A DNA stretch of 64,000 nt from Periconia sp. R9002 (GCA_023627715.1 JAMAHW010000089.1:123281-187280), one strand, 5' to 3'; numbered from the stretch's first letter, positions 34,401-45,562 are shown. A program made the numbers and translations. Notes: generated by a model from the sequence alone, not told the origin.

Positions 34401-36315
34401 CCGCTCCTTTCGTTGCTTGCAGTAGGCCAGTGAAAGAAAGGTGGAAGTAAGTCTGGAACAGTGGACAGTCCGACTGGCTGGAGATCTTCCAGTTTCAAGT
34501 TTTTATCAATCTCGTTCAATTCCCAGTCATTAGTGACGAACATGTCAATAAACATGATGTTCTTTTGAGATATAAACAATGGCCATATTGCGGGTGTCAC
34601 TTTTCTCAATCCGTTTTGTGTATCGGTGAGCAACTGTATACTGTCCAAAGCCTTCCCTGGTAAAAATGTCAATTCGCGTAGTTTCCGTTCCATCTCAAAG
34701 TACGTTCGACACTCGTCACGCTCGTAAATAAGAGCGCGCTTGTCCCAGTCTGTAAGTCTGATCGTCGTTGTTTTGTTCTCTTTCATGTTCAGACTGAGCT
34801 GTTTAGTGTCGTCTGGAACCACGATCATAGATTTGTTGAGTTCGGAAGACAATTTTCGATACCCGCACGTTACTACAGCCTGCGACCCAATATTCATGAT
34901 CCACAATGAAGGGACATGGATCAGGCCTGCATTACGTCTGTTACCGAACTTTCTGAAAGCTTGTTCCTCGTCTCTATCATGTACCGGTTTGTCGGGATAA
35001 TATGCCTGCATTAGAGTTCTCGGGGGATACAACTGATCAGCCAGCGCAGACGGCGGATCAGAAGCATTGAAAATGTCGAAATAAGGGACACAGGAGAATA
35101 TGACAGATTGGAGATCGTTGTGGTTGGAGGACTCATCGGACTCGTCAGCGCGCAACACTGTCCCAGGCTCTACAAACATTCCATTTAAGTACGGTTTGAG
35201 AATTTTTTTTTCTTCGAGTTTGAGGAAAAGCCTTTTGATAAGATTCTGCATGCGAGCGGATAAATCTGGAACTCCAAGACAGGCGCTCTGGTTTTGAGTC
35301 ATCAGTCGGTCACAAAAATGTCCAGGATACACTATAACGAACCTTGAACTGAACCCAATCTAGGTTTTCAGCATACAGATGATACCATCGGATGGAAACA
35401 TTAGAAGACGGGGTAGAACTTTCCGGACCAGCAAGCGTATGGATTTCAATCGAGGACAGACCATTCGTTACAACGTTCATTGCTCTAGTGATCCTATATG
35501 TCTCAGTAGTCATTGTCGGACGATCCGGAGGTTTCCTGGGGACATCGCTGTTGCTACTCATTCCCTGTTCTTGCTTTCTGGGTGGAATCGTCCAGTGAAT
35601 ATCGACGGTGAAGGACAGCTCGTTCCCCTCATCGTCAATCGGTAACGGCACGTCGCGAATACGCTCGGGTGGAGGAGTGGGCTCGGAATCGCTCTCCTCA
35701 ACTTCCTCTGTATGTGTAGTCTCTTCATCGACCGAATTACCTTCCCTGGCTGATATCACCCTAACTGGCACTGGCTCGCTCACATATCCAGCGTCTCGTG
35801 ATTGCCTGCGAGAAAATTCAACGTCATTCCGTCCAACATCAAAATCGTCCCGAACCACGCTCGCTCGCCCAACACGCCTCACAGACGGCGACGATTCTCT
35901 ATATTTCATGTGCCTAGGCTGCCCCGGTGTGATCTTAAACACTTCACCGGGGTGGATGGACGAAGTCCAAACACTTGGTAGCACTATGATATCAGTCGGT
36001 GATCGATATACATCAAATGATCCTTCTTGTATGGCTTCTATATGATCGGAATTCTTCTTGAAGAAGATTTCGCATACCACCCCGCTGAATGACTGCAGTA
36101 TAACCTGATGAGTAACAATGATCACAAGAATAGGAAGACCTTGTTAGCATATGCAAATTACTTACAAGCCAATCCTTCCCCACCTCCCACGGCACCACAT
36201 ATTTCCGGCCCTCGTCATCTATAACGTAGATGACTTCCCTATCGCTCACACTCGATGGGTCTGGTGAGTGACGCGATGGCTGTGGTTGCGTGTCGGAAGC
36301 TTCTGACCCTGCCAT
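31448..36315 (-). CDS. large CorA-like (Mg2+ transporter-type) membrane protein
   Basis: A 1,526-aa protein in five exons: 36315-36166, 36104-35343, 35287-33134, 33072-32075 and 31964-31448; introns of 61, 55, 61 and 110 nt all keep frame. The N-terminus carries a ubiquitin-like-looking fragment (VIYVIDDEGRKYVVPWEVGKDW), then a disordered acidic stretch. Near residue 790 lies CRECQYHEF..EHLRSTH, resembling a zinc finger. The C-terminal CorA module contains IFVFTVVTAIFLPLSF, a first membrane helix ending in the signature GMN (SYLGMNTSD, near 1,150), then the second helix (WEIAIPLTVVVMGAVVFVAY). The final 300 residues are Arg/Asp/Tyr-rich. Fungi have many such long CorA-like proteins of unknown function; ion transport is plausible because GMN is kept, but unproven. 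The first acceptor could also be CTGCAG four codons downstream. Confidence 0.85.
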
Positions 36316-37080
36316 GAATTATACTCGCTAAATTAAGGGGGTAGGCGCGAACACGGGAACGGAAACGGAAACGGTGCAGGAAACGGTGCAGGAAACGGTG
36401 CAGGAAACGAACGCGCAAAAATCCTCTTCTCTGGCTGCATCGGACGGTAGACTGAAGAGGAGGGAGGAATCAAGAAAGAAAAATGGAGAGATCATGTTTT
36501 TGGCCCCAGTGTATGCCCCAGAGTCAGCCTCATGCAGGTCATATGCCGGGTAAGGTTTGTGCTTGTCCGTGTTAGGAGGAGGTGGAGTAAGCGGGTATTC
36601 TAGGTTTGGGGAGCTGGATTATTATCTCAGCCGCATCACCGACGAAAAACACGAATACTTACATATGGATGAACGAGTGAAAGATGATTTTCATATCATC
36701 GCTGAGTGTTATGAAGCGTATCTTGTTGTATCTAGTGCTTGTAGGGCGGATAGAATTTTTGCATCCGCGTAGGTGAGGACTTCATACTATTCACCATCTG
36801 ATTAGAGAACTAGACTCAGGGCGCTTCCACATTATACGACACATAGCACGGTTGGTCCTTTACGAAAAAATTTATCTCCGATGAAGCTTGTCTGTTTGGT
36901 GTGGAGTAGAACAATCCTAAAGAATGCATATAAACATGGACTAGGCTTCATATGGTAAGCCCCGTCCACCGAAAAAAGTCTGCCATCTGTAGAGTAAAAC
37001 CTTGGAAAGACTGAACCACCATGCATTATTGTGACTATATATTATATTTTGTAACCAGTTCCACCATCAAATCAGCTCAA
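36316..37080. promoter_or_regulatory. CorA-like gene promoter and spacer
   Basis: This 765-bp interval reaches the tRNA gene. It contains a 12-bp tandem repeat just upstream of the CorA-like start codon, and otherwise no protein-like frame. Confidence 0.45.
36355..36409. repeat. 12-bp tandem minisatellite (GGAAACGGTGCA)
   Basis: Three perfect head-to-tail copies of GGAAACGGTGCA start at 36367, flanked by partial GGAAAC units on both sides. The array starts about 40 bp upstream of the CorA-like start codon, so it lies in its leader or promoter. Confidence 0.92.
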
Positions 37081-37166
37081 GGACGTGTGGCCCAATGGCA
37101 AGGCGCTTGACTACGATCTTCTCAAGAGTAATCAAGAGATTCCAGGTTCGACCCCTGGCACGTTCA
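37081..37166 (+). tRNA. tRNA-Arg (anticodon ACG) with a 14-nt intron
   Basis: The acceptor stem GGACGTG pairs with CACGTTC (one G-U pair) and the discriminator is A at 37166. The D-arm reads GCC..GGC. The anticodon stem CTTGA/TCAAG encloses a loop with anticodon ACG. The T-arm is CCAGG-TTCGACC-CCTGG. A 14-nt insertion (TCTTCTCAAGAGTA) sits one base 3' of the anticodon, the canonical site for nuclear tRNA introns. A T5 run at 37168-37172 serves as the RNA polymerase III terminator. The mature length is 72 nt including the discriminator. Confidence 0.95.
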
Positions 37167-37791
37167 CTTTTTGCAAATTCGACTCCAGGCTTCTTTTTTT
37201 CCAGGCTGTTGTTATGCTATCTATCCAGTAGCATCTGGTGGGGCGGGCGGACGATGGCCATTGTATCTTGCCTTTTATTTTTATTTTTCCACCGTTGGAA
37301 CAGTGCGAATAAATTGCACTGCTTTTTTCTTTGCTCGTTTCACTGGCCATGTCACTGTGTACGCGTTTTCTATCCAAGAGACTTGAGATGGGTGGGGTCC
37401 ATAATGGGTGCGAGGGCAGGCGGGAGTGTGATTGGAGAAGATCGCCACAGACCCTGCAGTGGCGGCGTGGCGCGGCATGGAGCAAAACGAAACGCGCATC
37501 TCTGCCTGTCTTTCACTCGCTGCCTTTCCACCTCCAACGCCGTCATCCCTCCCTCCCTCCCTCCGGCTCGTCGCTGCCTTCGCCAACTGACTACATTCCT
37601 TCCACCTCCCTAGCACGCCTGTCGCACTGGCCCTTGCCAATCATCGCTCGCCTCGTTCGCCCGCTCCGTTTCTGTCTCCCCACCTATTCCTATTATAACT
37701 CCACCAAACCGCTGCCTATGCCGCTACCCTTTCCAGCAACCATACCCTCTCTACCCCCCTTATCTTTACAGCCCCATCTTCCCTCGACATC
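37167..37791. promoter_or_regulatory. DOT1 upstream region
   Basis: This 625-bp interval between the tRNA terminator and the DOT1 start is strongly pyrimidine-rich over its last 300 bp (CCCTCC and CTCC runs), as expected for a fungal promoter and leader. A reading frame across the tRNA and this region is a shadow. Confidence 0.5.
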
Positions 37792-39318
37792 ATGATTCCC
37801 AACTTCAAGCCGCAACTGATCAAGAGACGGTCGGGCCCTCCGCCTGTCAAACCCACCCCAGGCAGCAAACCCCCGCAGAATGGCAGCACGCGACCTACGC
37901 CCGTCGCACCTCCGAGTGATCGCTTCAAGCTGACGGCCTCGTCCAAGCCGCGCACCGCTTCACCCGCCGCTCGCACAGAGTCCTCCCGATATCTATCACC
38001 GCCGCGTCCACGCGCTCCCGTCCGGAAGCGCAAAGTGAGCCCGAGTGCGGCTATTGTGTGGGATACCGACAGCGATGAGGATAGTGATGGGAGCGAGGAC
38101 TCGAGCGCCCGCAAGAGGGCAAAGACTAGCAGTAGTATGGAGCCTCCCTCCCTCCAGCGTGGCTTGAAGCCTGACTACAAGCGGCGCATCCGTTTATACC
38201 CTAAACCTTCGGACCCTCCTGCCAAAGAGAAGAATGACGGGGACGGACCCATCCAACCGGCGCGCCTTATTCACAGTCAGGATCTAACTAGCGGGGACTG
38301 GGCAAAGCATTACAAGTCTGCTTTCCCTGCACTTGACAAAAATCTTGTTGTGACCTTGCAATATCCCAGTCCCGGGAAACCCGAGAGATTCGAGCTCATT
38401 TCTCCCCCGCAGGGCTCCGACGATGTCAACCCTCTCGACGACATCTACTATACTATAGAAGAGATCATCCAGAACTACATTCCCGCCCAACTCGTCGAAG
38501 ACAGGAAGCTCTCCCACGAGGCCGACGGTATCGTGCGCCGTCTGAAGCGGGCTGCCTTCAAGAAACAACCCGAGGAATTCCAGAGTGTGCTGGGAGAGTT
38601 CAACACCATAATAAAAGACAACCTAGATGGCATATCAGATGAGATAGACAGCATGCACGCTCTTCCCCTTAGTCTCGTCAACCGGATAACAATACAAGTC
38701 TATCAACGGACTGTCTCCTACCGATCGCATCAACTGCGTCAAGTCAAGAACAAGGAGACCACATACGGGGAACTCAAGCCGCGATTTGCGCACAAGATCT
38801 TCGAGCAGACAAACCTCAACTCGCAGTCCGTGTTCGTCGACCTGGGCTCGGGTGTTGGCAATATGGTCCTTCAAGCCGCTCTCCAGACGGGCGCTGAGTC
38901 GTTCGGCATCGAGATCATGAGCACGCCTGCCCTGTTTGCACTGGACCAAGCCTCTGAACTTCGCGCGCGTGCAAGATTGTGGAACATCTCCATGGGCCCG
39001 ATCACGCTTAAGCACGGTGATTTCCTCGACAGCCCGGAAACTGATGAGGTCCTGAGGCGTGCCGACGTCGTTCTCGTCAACAACAAAGTCTTCCCCCAAA
39101 ACATCAATTTCACCCTACTGAACAAGTTCCTCGACCTGAAACCCGGCGCGAAGATTGTGAGCTTGGCGAGTTTTGGCGCTGGCGCCGGCAAGCAGGGGTC
39201 GCGCAACGAGAATAATATTTTCAACATCTACGAGGAGGAAGTGTTTGAGTCTGGCTCTAATATGGTCAGTTGGACCGATGCGAGCGTCGAGTATTTCATC
39301 GCAACCAAGGGATGTTAG
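37792..39318 (+). CDS. DOT1: DOT1 histone H3 lysine-79 methyltransferase
   Basis: A 508-aa single-exon nuclear enzyme that methylates histone H3 Lys79 on nucleosomes (family knowledge). The first 130 residues are basic, Pro/Ser-rich and disordered, with PVRKRKVSPS and SARKRAKTS as probable nuclear localisation and nucleosome-binding segments. The DOT1 fold occupies about residues 160-505. It contains the conserved YGEL in KETTYGELKP, SAM motif I VDLGSGVGN, GIEIM, and VLVNNKVFPQNINFTL with the NN pair typical of the catalytic site. The tail ends in the conserved VSWTDASVEYFIATKGC. All hallmark residues appear intact. The N-terminus follows the yeast-type pattern of a lysine-rich extension rather than a long C-terminal extension as in animals. 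Confidence 0.96.
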   Translation: MIPNFKPQLIKRRSGPPPVKPTPGSKPPQNGSTRPTPVAPPSDRFKLTASSKPRTASPAARTESSRYLSPPRPRAPVRKRKVSPSAAIVWDTDSDEDSDGSEDSSARKRAKTSSSMEPPSLQRGLKPDYKRRIRLYPKPSDPPAKEKNDGDGPIQPARLIHSQDLTSGDWAKHYKSAFPALDKNLVVTLQYPSPGKPERFELISPPQGSDDVNPLDDIYYTIEEIIQNYIPAQLVEDRKLSHEADGIVRRLKRAAFKKQPEEFQSVLGEFNTIIKDNLDGISDEIDSMHALPLSLVNRITIQVYQRTVSYRSHQLRQVKNKETTYGELKPRFAHKIFEQTNLNSQSVFVDLGSGVGNMVLQAALQTGAESFGIEIMSTPALFALDQASELRARARLWNISMGPITLKHGDFLDSPETDEVLRRADVVLVNNKVFPQNINFTLLNKFLDLKPGAKIVSLASFGAGAGKQGSRNENNIFNIYEEEVFESGSNMVSWTDASVEYFIATKGC

Positions 39319-40135
39319 CGTCATGCCCTGTTGAGGCCCGAATGTCGTTTGCGTGCGTGTGCAGCATTGGGAGGAGTTCTTCGAAGCGTTGACAGCGCAA
39401 GCGTATCGAAAAATTGACGACGATAAGCAGTAGCATTAGCGGGATGGAGTTTTCTTTTTACATACGAAGTACGACTTGACCATTCGCTTTGGTAGACTGG
39501 AGAGATAGAGAGAGAGAAAGCAGATTGGGAAAAGATAGAATGTGTGTTTGGGAATTAGCGGAAGCGTGGGCGTATCCTTGGACCTTCGTTCATCCCTTCG
39601 GACGTTTTGTTTCCACTGGGAAGGTGGAGGATCTTCTCCTTTTTCCCCTCTTGAAGGGAGCTTCTTCTTTTTACGCTTCGGCGTAGGTTGTATAGTATTA
39701 TTCCCCCTTGTTTCTTTGGGAGCGAACGAGCGAGCGGCGAGTTTGGAGTCAATACCCCCAACACCACACACCCCACACCCAACTAGCAAAACTAGCCTTG
39801 TAGATAGGCATCCATACATATATGGATGAACGACAGGCGAGAAATGAAAAAAAGATCTAAGAGAAATGTGTGGATCTACAACTGGGCGTAGTGTGTTTGT
39901 TAACACTGATGGTCTTTTTTTTCTCTCTCTTTTTGAAAAGGTTTCATCTGTGTCGTGTCGATGATATTGCGGGTCATGTATTCATTCCACTCTTCTACAA
40001 TAATAACGATTGACTTTATATATGTGTTTGTGTGTGTGTGTCTCGCTGTGTTATATGGATTTTCCCTAAGTATGTATCCAACGCAGTGCAGGGAGGGAGT
40101 GAGTGAGTAGGGTTTCGTTCGTTCGTTCATGCTTG

Positions 40136-40191
<56 letters not shown>

Positions 40192-43089
40192 CACTCACTC
40201 ACTCACTCACTCGAAGATATGTATGTAGATATGTAGTCGTGGACGTCACCATATGGACGGACCTCTCGGGTCACCTAGGACCATGACCGTCAGTCTCATA
40301 TGACGCACTTGACTTTCTTTTTCTGTGAAATTTTGGTCTTGAAAGGTGGTCTGCCTTTTTTTTGGTTCTTACTTTTAGATCTTGTTTTTGTTGAGGTAGA
40401 ACCCCTCCTAATCGTTCATCAAAAAAAAAGTAGATATGTACATGAGCGAGAAAAAGAGAGGGAGGTGTATACGTACGTAACGTATACGTGTCCGTGAGTT
40501 TTTTTTACGGGTAAGTGAGTAAGTAGCCTACTTCCCTCCACCAAAACGAAGGAGTTTAGGGAGTTGAAAGGATGAATGGACGGATGGATGGAAGGAGGAA
40601 GGTGGGTATGAGATAGATGGGTGAGTTTTTTTGTAGTGTGATGATGATGGCTTCGGTTATATTCATAGGTTGGGTTACCTGGTCTAGTGATGGAGACTAC
40701 GAAGTATGTAGTTGGAGCTGGAGTTGCGCCGTCTCGTTTGTTCAACAAGATGATGGAGAAGAGTGGAAGGGATGGGGTTTATTGGTCAATTAGTTGGCCG
40801 GTTGGTTGGGGTATACCTATAGACAGTGGGGACGATGTGTATTCTAGTGCTAGCTACCTACAGTGGTGTATTTTCACGGATGTCTAGGTACTGTGTCTGC
40901 TACGGCTGTTGTAGTCGGGGGAACAGTGGAGAAGGTGTGTCATGATTATGTTATGGTGTCTATAAGGGCAGAAAAAAGAAAGAAGTAAAGAGAACTAGGT
41001 AGGTGGGGAGTTTTAGGAGTAAGAGAGGAGCTACACATGATGTCAGGTTGTGTACTTGTCGACAGTGTGTCAGTGAATGTCTGTGTCAGCCCATACTCGA
41101 CTCGCACTCATCCCGAGGTCCGTTTCAGCAATATTGGCATTGGAAACACGCAAGGCAAGGGAAAAACAAAGAAGAGACGAGAAGAGGATTTTGATGTTGA
41201 GGAAAGACACGAGTCGTGGGTGTGTGGAGGTGCCCGAGCGGTCGGTTTCAGCCCACGTATTGGTCTCGGAGCCTAATTCGGCGACGTGTTGGCGTTTCCT
41301 TCGTCCTTTTTTGCCCATCTCGTCTCATCGCACGCTTACTCTTTGGGAAGACGAACGGCCAAGGAAGGAAGCTTACCGAGCCTAGCCCCAGAAGCCATCT
41401 AGGTAATTCAATCCTGCCATTACGTGTACCTACATAACTCTTCTACTTGGTGCTTGTAGAATGTACGTTGACAATATTGGTCGGAGAATACGAGAGGCCG
41501 TCGGAGCACTGCCACCGGTCCGCTTCAGCACGGGCTAGCCGAACCGTCGGAGCTGCACTGCACTGCACTGCGGCTCCAAAAAGCAAAAACTGCATCCGTC
41601 GTGGACCATGGGGCCAATCCATGCATGCCATCATTTCCAAAATCTAATCCAATCCATGATGAGATGAAGTATAATAGGACCAGGACATATGCTTGATGTT
41701 TTCTCTCCACCATGACGTTAAATGGAACCATGCGAGATTATTGGCAATGGAGTAATGGCAGGGATGGGTGGTGTTTGCTAGTGATCTGCCAAGTTGATCG
41801 CGTTATAGGGACGGGGCGTGTTTGCTAGTGTCTGGGATACGGCCAGGTTTCACATGGCCTCAGCAGCCAGCAGACGACTGTGCGCATTGGTTCGCGTCAT
41901 GAGCCCAAGTTTCGTGTGCTGAGTTGAGGTTTTGCTCTCTGGCCCCAGGTGGTAACTGGAGACCTGAAGAGGACGGTGCATCTGCGGAGAGAGGGGCTTG
42001 GATTGCCGGCATACGTTAGACCATATGGACGGGACGAAGCGTGCTTTTGTAGTTGCAGCTTGTTGTTGAGACTTGTAGATGGCGGTAGAGCATGGTTGGT
42101 GATAGCAGGCCTGCGTAGAGAGAGGTGGAGTAGGTGGAGCAGCAGCGAAGCGAAGCGAAACAGGCCGATCTTTCGATAAATCCATCCATTCACTGCTTAT
42201 GCTGATAATAATAACAACGGGGCACCGCTCCAACACGAACCATGACACCCACAAACGTGCACAAGGCAAAGGCAAGATGCTCCAGTCGCCCGTGCTGGCT
42301 GCTCCAGCCTGCCTGCTGGTTGGTGGGTCCGTCTGCCTTCGTCATGGAATCATTCCCATCACGGGCTGCCGTATCCTAACGTATCCGTGGATTTGTCTTG
42401 ACTTGTTGACTTGACGTCTCCTCTTCGCCACCATCCTCTCTCTCCATTCTCCAAATATCACCGACCCCTCGGAACCTTCCTGTCTCTCCTCTTTTCCCCT
42501 CCATTCATCATCCCACCCACCCCCATCCTCGTTGCTTGTATCTCTTTTCCCCATACATTCGTTCCGTCGGGAGTGCATTGCACTGCATTGCATTGTACGC
42601 GCAAAAGAAAAAGAAAAAAGGGAAACTGCGACATCTTGTACAACTACCACTCGTTTATCTTGCCGTGGCGCTGATCCCGACCACTCACCTCAACTGCTGC
42701 GGGTGGCTGGAGTGGCCTCGCTAGGTAAGCACCACCTCTCTTTCTGTCCTGCCACCACCACCAATGCCTTTCTTCAGCCGCCTCCACTTGTTCCACTCGG
42801 TGCTGGAGCCCAAGTCACCTCATACTCAGCTGCCCATTCCCATTCCCACTGCCTGCTGCTTAGCCAGCCTGATGGATCAAATCATCTCGGCCTGTCCCCG
42901 GCCCTTTCGCTTTTACCTTTCATTCCAAATGCTATCCGTCACCAACTACTAATCTTGCATGGCTGCAGCTTTTGTTTGATTACCTTTGTTGAGGAGAGAG
43001 GGAAAGAATTACGACATCATCTGACCGTGCACAACCCACCGAAACCACACGTAACCTCCCATTCTTGGGCCGTTTGCCAGAACAACACC
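39319..43089. other. 3.8-kb gene-free spacer
   Basis: Between DOT1 and the GPI-anchored protein gene. The few open frames are short and of shadow composition. It holds a long compound microsatellite, CA/GT and A/T homopolymers, and near 41231 an isolated tRNA-like A-box motif without a matching B-box. The last 700 bp, which are pyrimidine-rich, probably form the promoter and leader of the next gene. Confidence 0.55.
40137..40212. repeat. compound microsatellite (ACTT)n-(ACTC)n
   Basis: About thirteen ACTT units are followed without interruption by about six ACTC units. It is the longest tetranucleotide array in the window. Confidence 0.95.
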
Positions 43090-44091
43090 ATGCTTTTCTT
43101 CCACCAATCCCTCCTTCTGGCATTGCCCCTGCTACGCACAGCAACCTGCGCAGACTCCCCAACACCAGCAACAGAGCAATCCAAACCAGCCCTAAAGGAC
43201 ATTCGAACACTGTATTCTTCTCCCAATGAGGCCTTCCAGGAGCTTCTAAACGCCCTGCCCGAGGAATCCCTCCACGCGGCTCTCCACTCCCTCGCTCACT
43301 TCCGCGAAGGCATCTTCGAATCCGACCGTCGCGGCGTCGCCTACGTGCACGATGAAAACCCTCCCCTGGCCACCAAGCTCATCGTCGAAGCCGTAAAGGA
43401 TCTCAAGAAGAGACAAAATCCGGCCTCCAACGGCACGGCCACGACCAGCAGCTCAGGCGATGCACAGTCCACCAGCAACAACAATGCCCCCTCCTCTTCG
43501 GACGCCCCATCCCAAAGCTCTCAACCTGCTCCAAGCCCAAGCTCCCGCCCCAATGCCGTTCTGGTCCCCGTGGTCATCACCACAACCGACAACCAAGGCC
43601 GCACGAGCGTAGCCTCCAACGAGGTCCTCAGCCAGGCCACGGCCAGCGTCAATGTCGCCGTGACACGCACCGACTCGCAAGGCCGCACCACCACCGCCAC
43701 AGAAACCCGCCCCGCCGTGGTACAAAGCACCACCGACTCGAGCGGGCGCGCAGTCGTTACCACCAAGCCTGCCGACTTCGCCCCTACGGTCAGCCAGGTC
43801 CTCACCTCCACCAACGAACGGGGCGAGACCTTCCTGACGACGTACACGCCTGCGGGCGGTCGCGCCAGCAGTGTGGTGCTCGTCACTTCGACTGGCACCG
43901 ATGGCAAGCCGACTACCATGACGAGTTTTACGTACGTGGAGGCCGGCAAGGCGACTGGGAGTGCTGCCCCTTCGCCGAGTAACAACAGAGGCCAGCCTGG
44001 CCTGCAGCAGGCGGGTGCTGAGCGGTTCGGACGTGTGAATGCTGCTGTTGTGGGTGGTTTAGCGGGTGCGGTAGCTCTGCTGATGGTGTAA
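43090..44091 (+). CDS. secreted, GPI-anchored Ser/Thr-rich proprotein with a Kex2 site
   Basis: A 333-aa protein destined for the cell surface. The signal peptide is MLFFHQSLLLALPLLRTATC (cleavage near 21). Residues about 22-107 form an Ala/Leu-rich, probably helical prodomain (LNALPEESLHAALHSLAHFREG) ending in LKKR, a dibasic Kex2 site near 105-108. The rest is Ser/Thr-rich and contains five degenerate units of the form T-x-D/N-x-x-G-R/K. The C-terminus is a hydrophobic tail (AAVVGGLAGAVALLMV) with no charged residues, as needed for a GPI signal. The larger open frame that begins at 42532 is leader, because only ATG 43090 gives a signal peptide. Function unknown; a cell-wall or adhesion protein is the likely class. 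Confidence 0.85.
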   Translation: MLFFHQSLLLALPLLRTATCADSPTPATEQSKPALKDIRTLYSSPNEAFQELLNALPEESLHAALHSLAHFREGIFESDRRGVAYVHDENPPLATKLIVEAVKDLKKRQNPASNGTATTSSSGDAQSTSNNNAPSSSDAPSQSSQPAPSPSSRPNAVLVPVVITTTDNQGRTSVASNEVLSQATASVNVAVTRTDSQGRTTTATETRPAVVQSTTDSSGRAVVTTKPADFAPTVSQVLTSTNERGETFLTTYTPAGGRASSVVLVTSTGTDGKPTTMTSFTYVEAGKATGSAAPSPSNNRGQPGLQQAGAERFGRVNAAVVGGLAGAVALLMV

Positions 44092-45158
44092 TGAGGAAGA
44101 TGTGGAGTCCCTTTGATCGAGCGCACCGAGGTGGAAGAAGAATAAAAATATGAGACTGAGGAAGAATGTCGACGTTGTCCACTGAGCACAACACCCACAT
44201 CCCATACCAAAAAACCCGGTCCGAACAAAAATCGATACATAATAAGCAACCAAGCCAGATTGAAGCAGCAACGAAAAGAGGCCCCCCCAAAAATGAAACA
44301 GCAACAGCAACAGCACATGAGCCAACTCCAAATCCCATTGAAACCCGCAAAAACCCCTTTTCACGACTCTCCTTCTCATCAAAAACACGCATTATTCATC
44401 TCACACCATGTTTTCTTCCCGTTCAAAAAGATACCAACGACGCTCCTTTTCCTGCTCATCATTTTTTGGCGCATACATATGTTTAGACTTTTTTTTCCAG
44501 GCATCATTGTACGGGCGGGCGGGAGTTTTTGCTGTTTTTTTGCGGATCGGATAGGGTGGTTTCTGACTTGGACCTAGCTGTGTTTATTGGAAGCATGGTT
44601 TACATTATCCAATGCAACAATTTACGTATGTATATATTTTTTTTAAATGGCGTGGGCGTATCATTGTTCTGTGATCTTTATCTTAACTGACGCACTTTTC
44701 TTTTGCTCTCTCTCATCCGTCCCGTTCCCCTCCCTTTTCCCCCCTTATTCGCTTTATCTTTTTCTTTCCTCACCAACTACACAACTCCACCCAAGCCATC
44801 TTCCCACACCACATAACGTACCAACTCTTAACCTTTCAAATCCTCTTTCTTCTATCCATTCACCTTATCTGCTTTCTGCTTAGTTTAGTTCGCGTTCAAG
44901 TGAAATAAGTTGGTGTATAGGTAGGTAGGGTGATAGTAAGCGTTCTTTTTTTTTTCAACTCCATATGCATAGGTATACATATATATGTATGTATGGTAAG
45001 AAAGGAAGGAACGAAAGGGGGGGGGCTTGGGTTTACTATGTACATATGTTACCTTTTGGTTGTCCTGTCCCATAGGTAAGGAAGGAAGAAAGGAGAGAAG
45101 TGACGAAAAGGTAGGTAAAAAAGGTATTAGATTTGGGTACGTAACGTAAATATCCTCT

Positions 45159-45161
<3 letters not shown>

Positions 45162-45192
<31 letters not shown>
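45162..45192. repeat. (CT)n repeat
   Basis: About twelve CT dinucleotides within a longer pyrimidine run in non-coding DNA. Confidence 0.9.
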
Positions 45193-45510
45193 GAGAAAGG
45201 GAAAGATATGTGCGTACCTACATGGCCTCTCCTTCATTAATCCTCCTCCTCCCCCTCCCTCCCTCCAACCTACCCCGATTCCAACTCTTCATTCAAACAA
45301 CAAACCCGACTCCTCTCATTCCCTACCATTATCACATATAGTTTAATTTAATTTTACTTTAAAAGGGGAAAAAGGTAGATTAGACTTACTTATACATAAG
45401 AAAGGGTGGGTAGGGGTCTACATAAGTATGTAAAGCGGAGACAGGGTTGGTGGTTAGGAAAAGAAAGAAAGAAAAGAAAGGGGTAAAAAAGAGAAAAGTA
45501 AAGCTTTTTT

Positions 45511-45511
<1 letters not shown>

Positions 45512-45559
<48 letters not shown>
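45512..45559. repeat. 48-nt poly(A) tract
   Basis: An unbroken A48, the longest homopolymer in the window. It could be microsatellite expansion, an integration-derived tail or an assembly-sensitive region. Confidence 0.95.

Positions 45560-45562
<3 letters not shown>

Noticed and set aside
37095..37613. 172-codon plus-strand frame upstream of DOT1
   Set aside because: It begins inside the tRNA gene and translates a pyrimidine-rich leader; Cys/Phe/Arg-rich composition is not protein-like.
39436..39906. Minus-strand 156-codon frame after DOT1
   Set aside because: Lys/Ser/Pro-rich low complexity over homopolymers; no conserved pattern or promoter context.
41225..41290. tRNA-Ser/Leu-like GGTGCCCGAGCGGTC motif
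   Set aside because: It resembles an A-box and D-arm, but no GTTCGA-type B-box, T-arm or pairing acceptor stem follows within range.
42532..43089. N-terminal extension of the GPI-protein frame
   Set aside because: It would bury the signal peptide 186 residues inside the protein; the sequence is a pyrimidine-rich leader.
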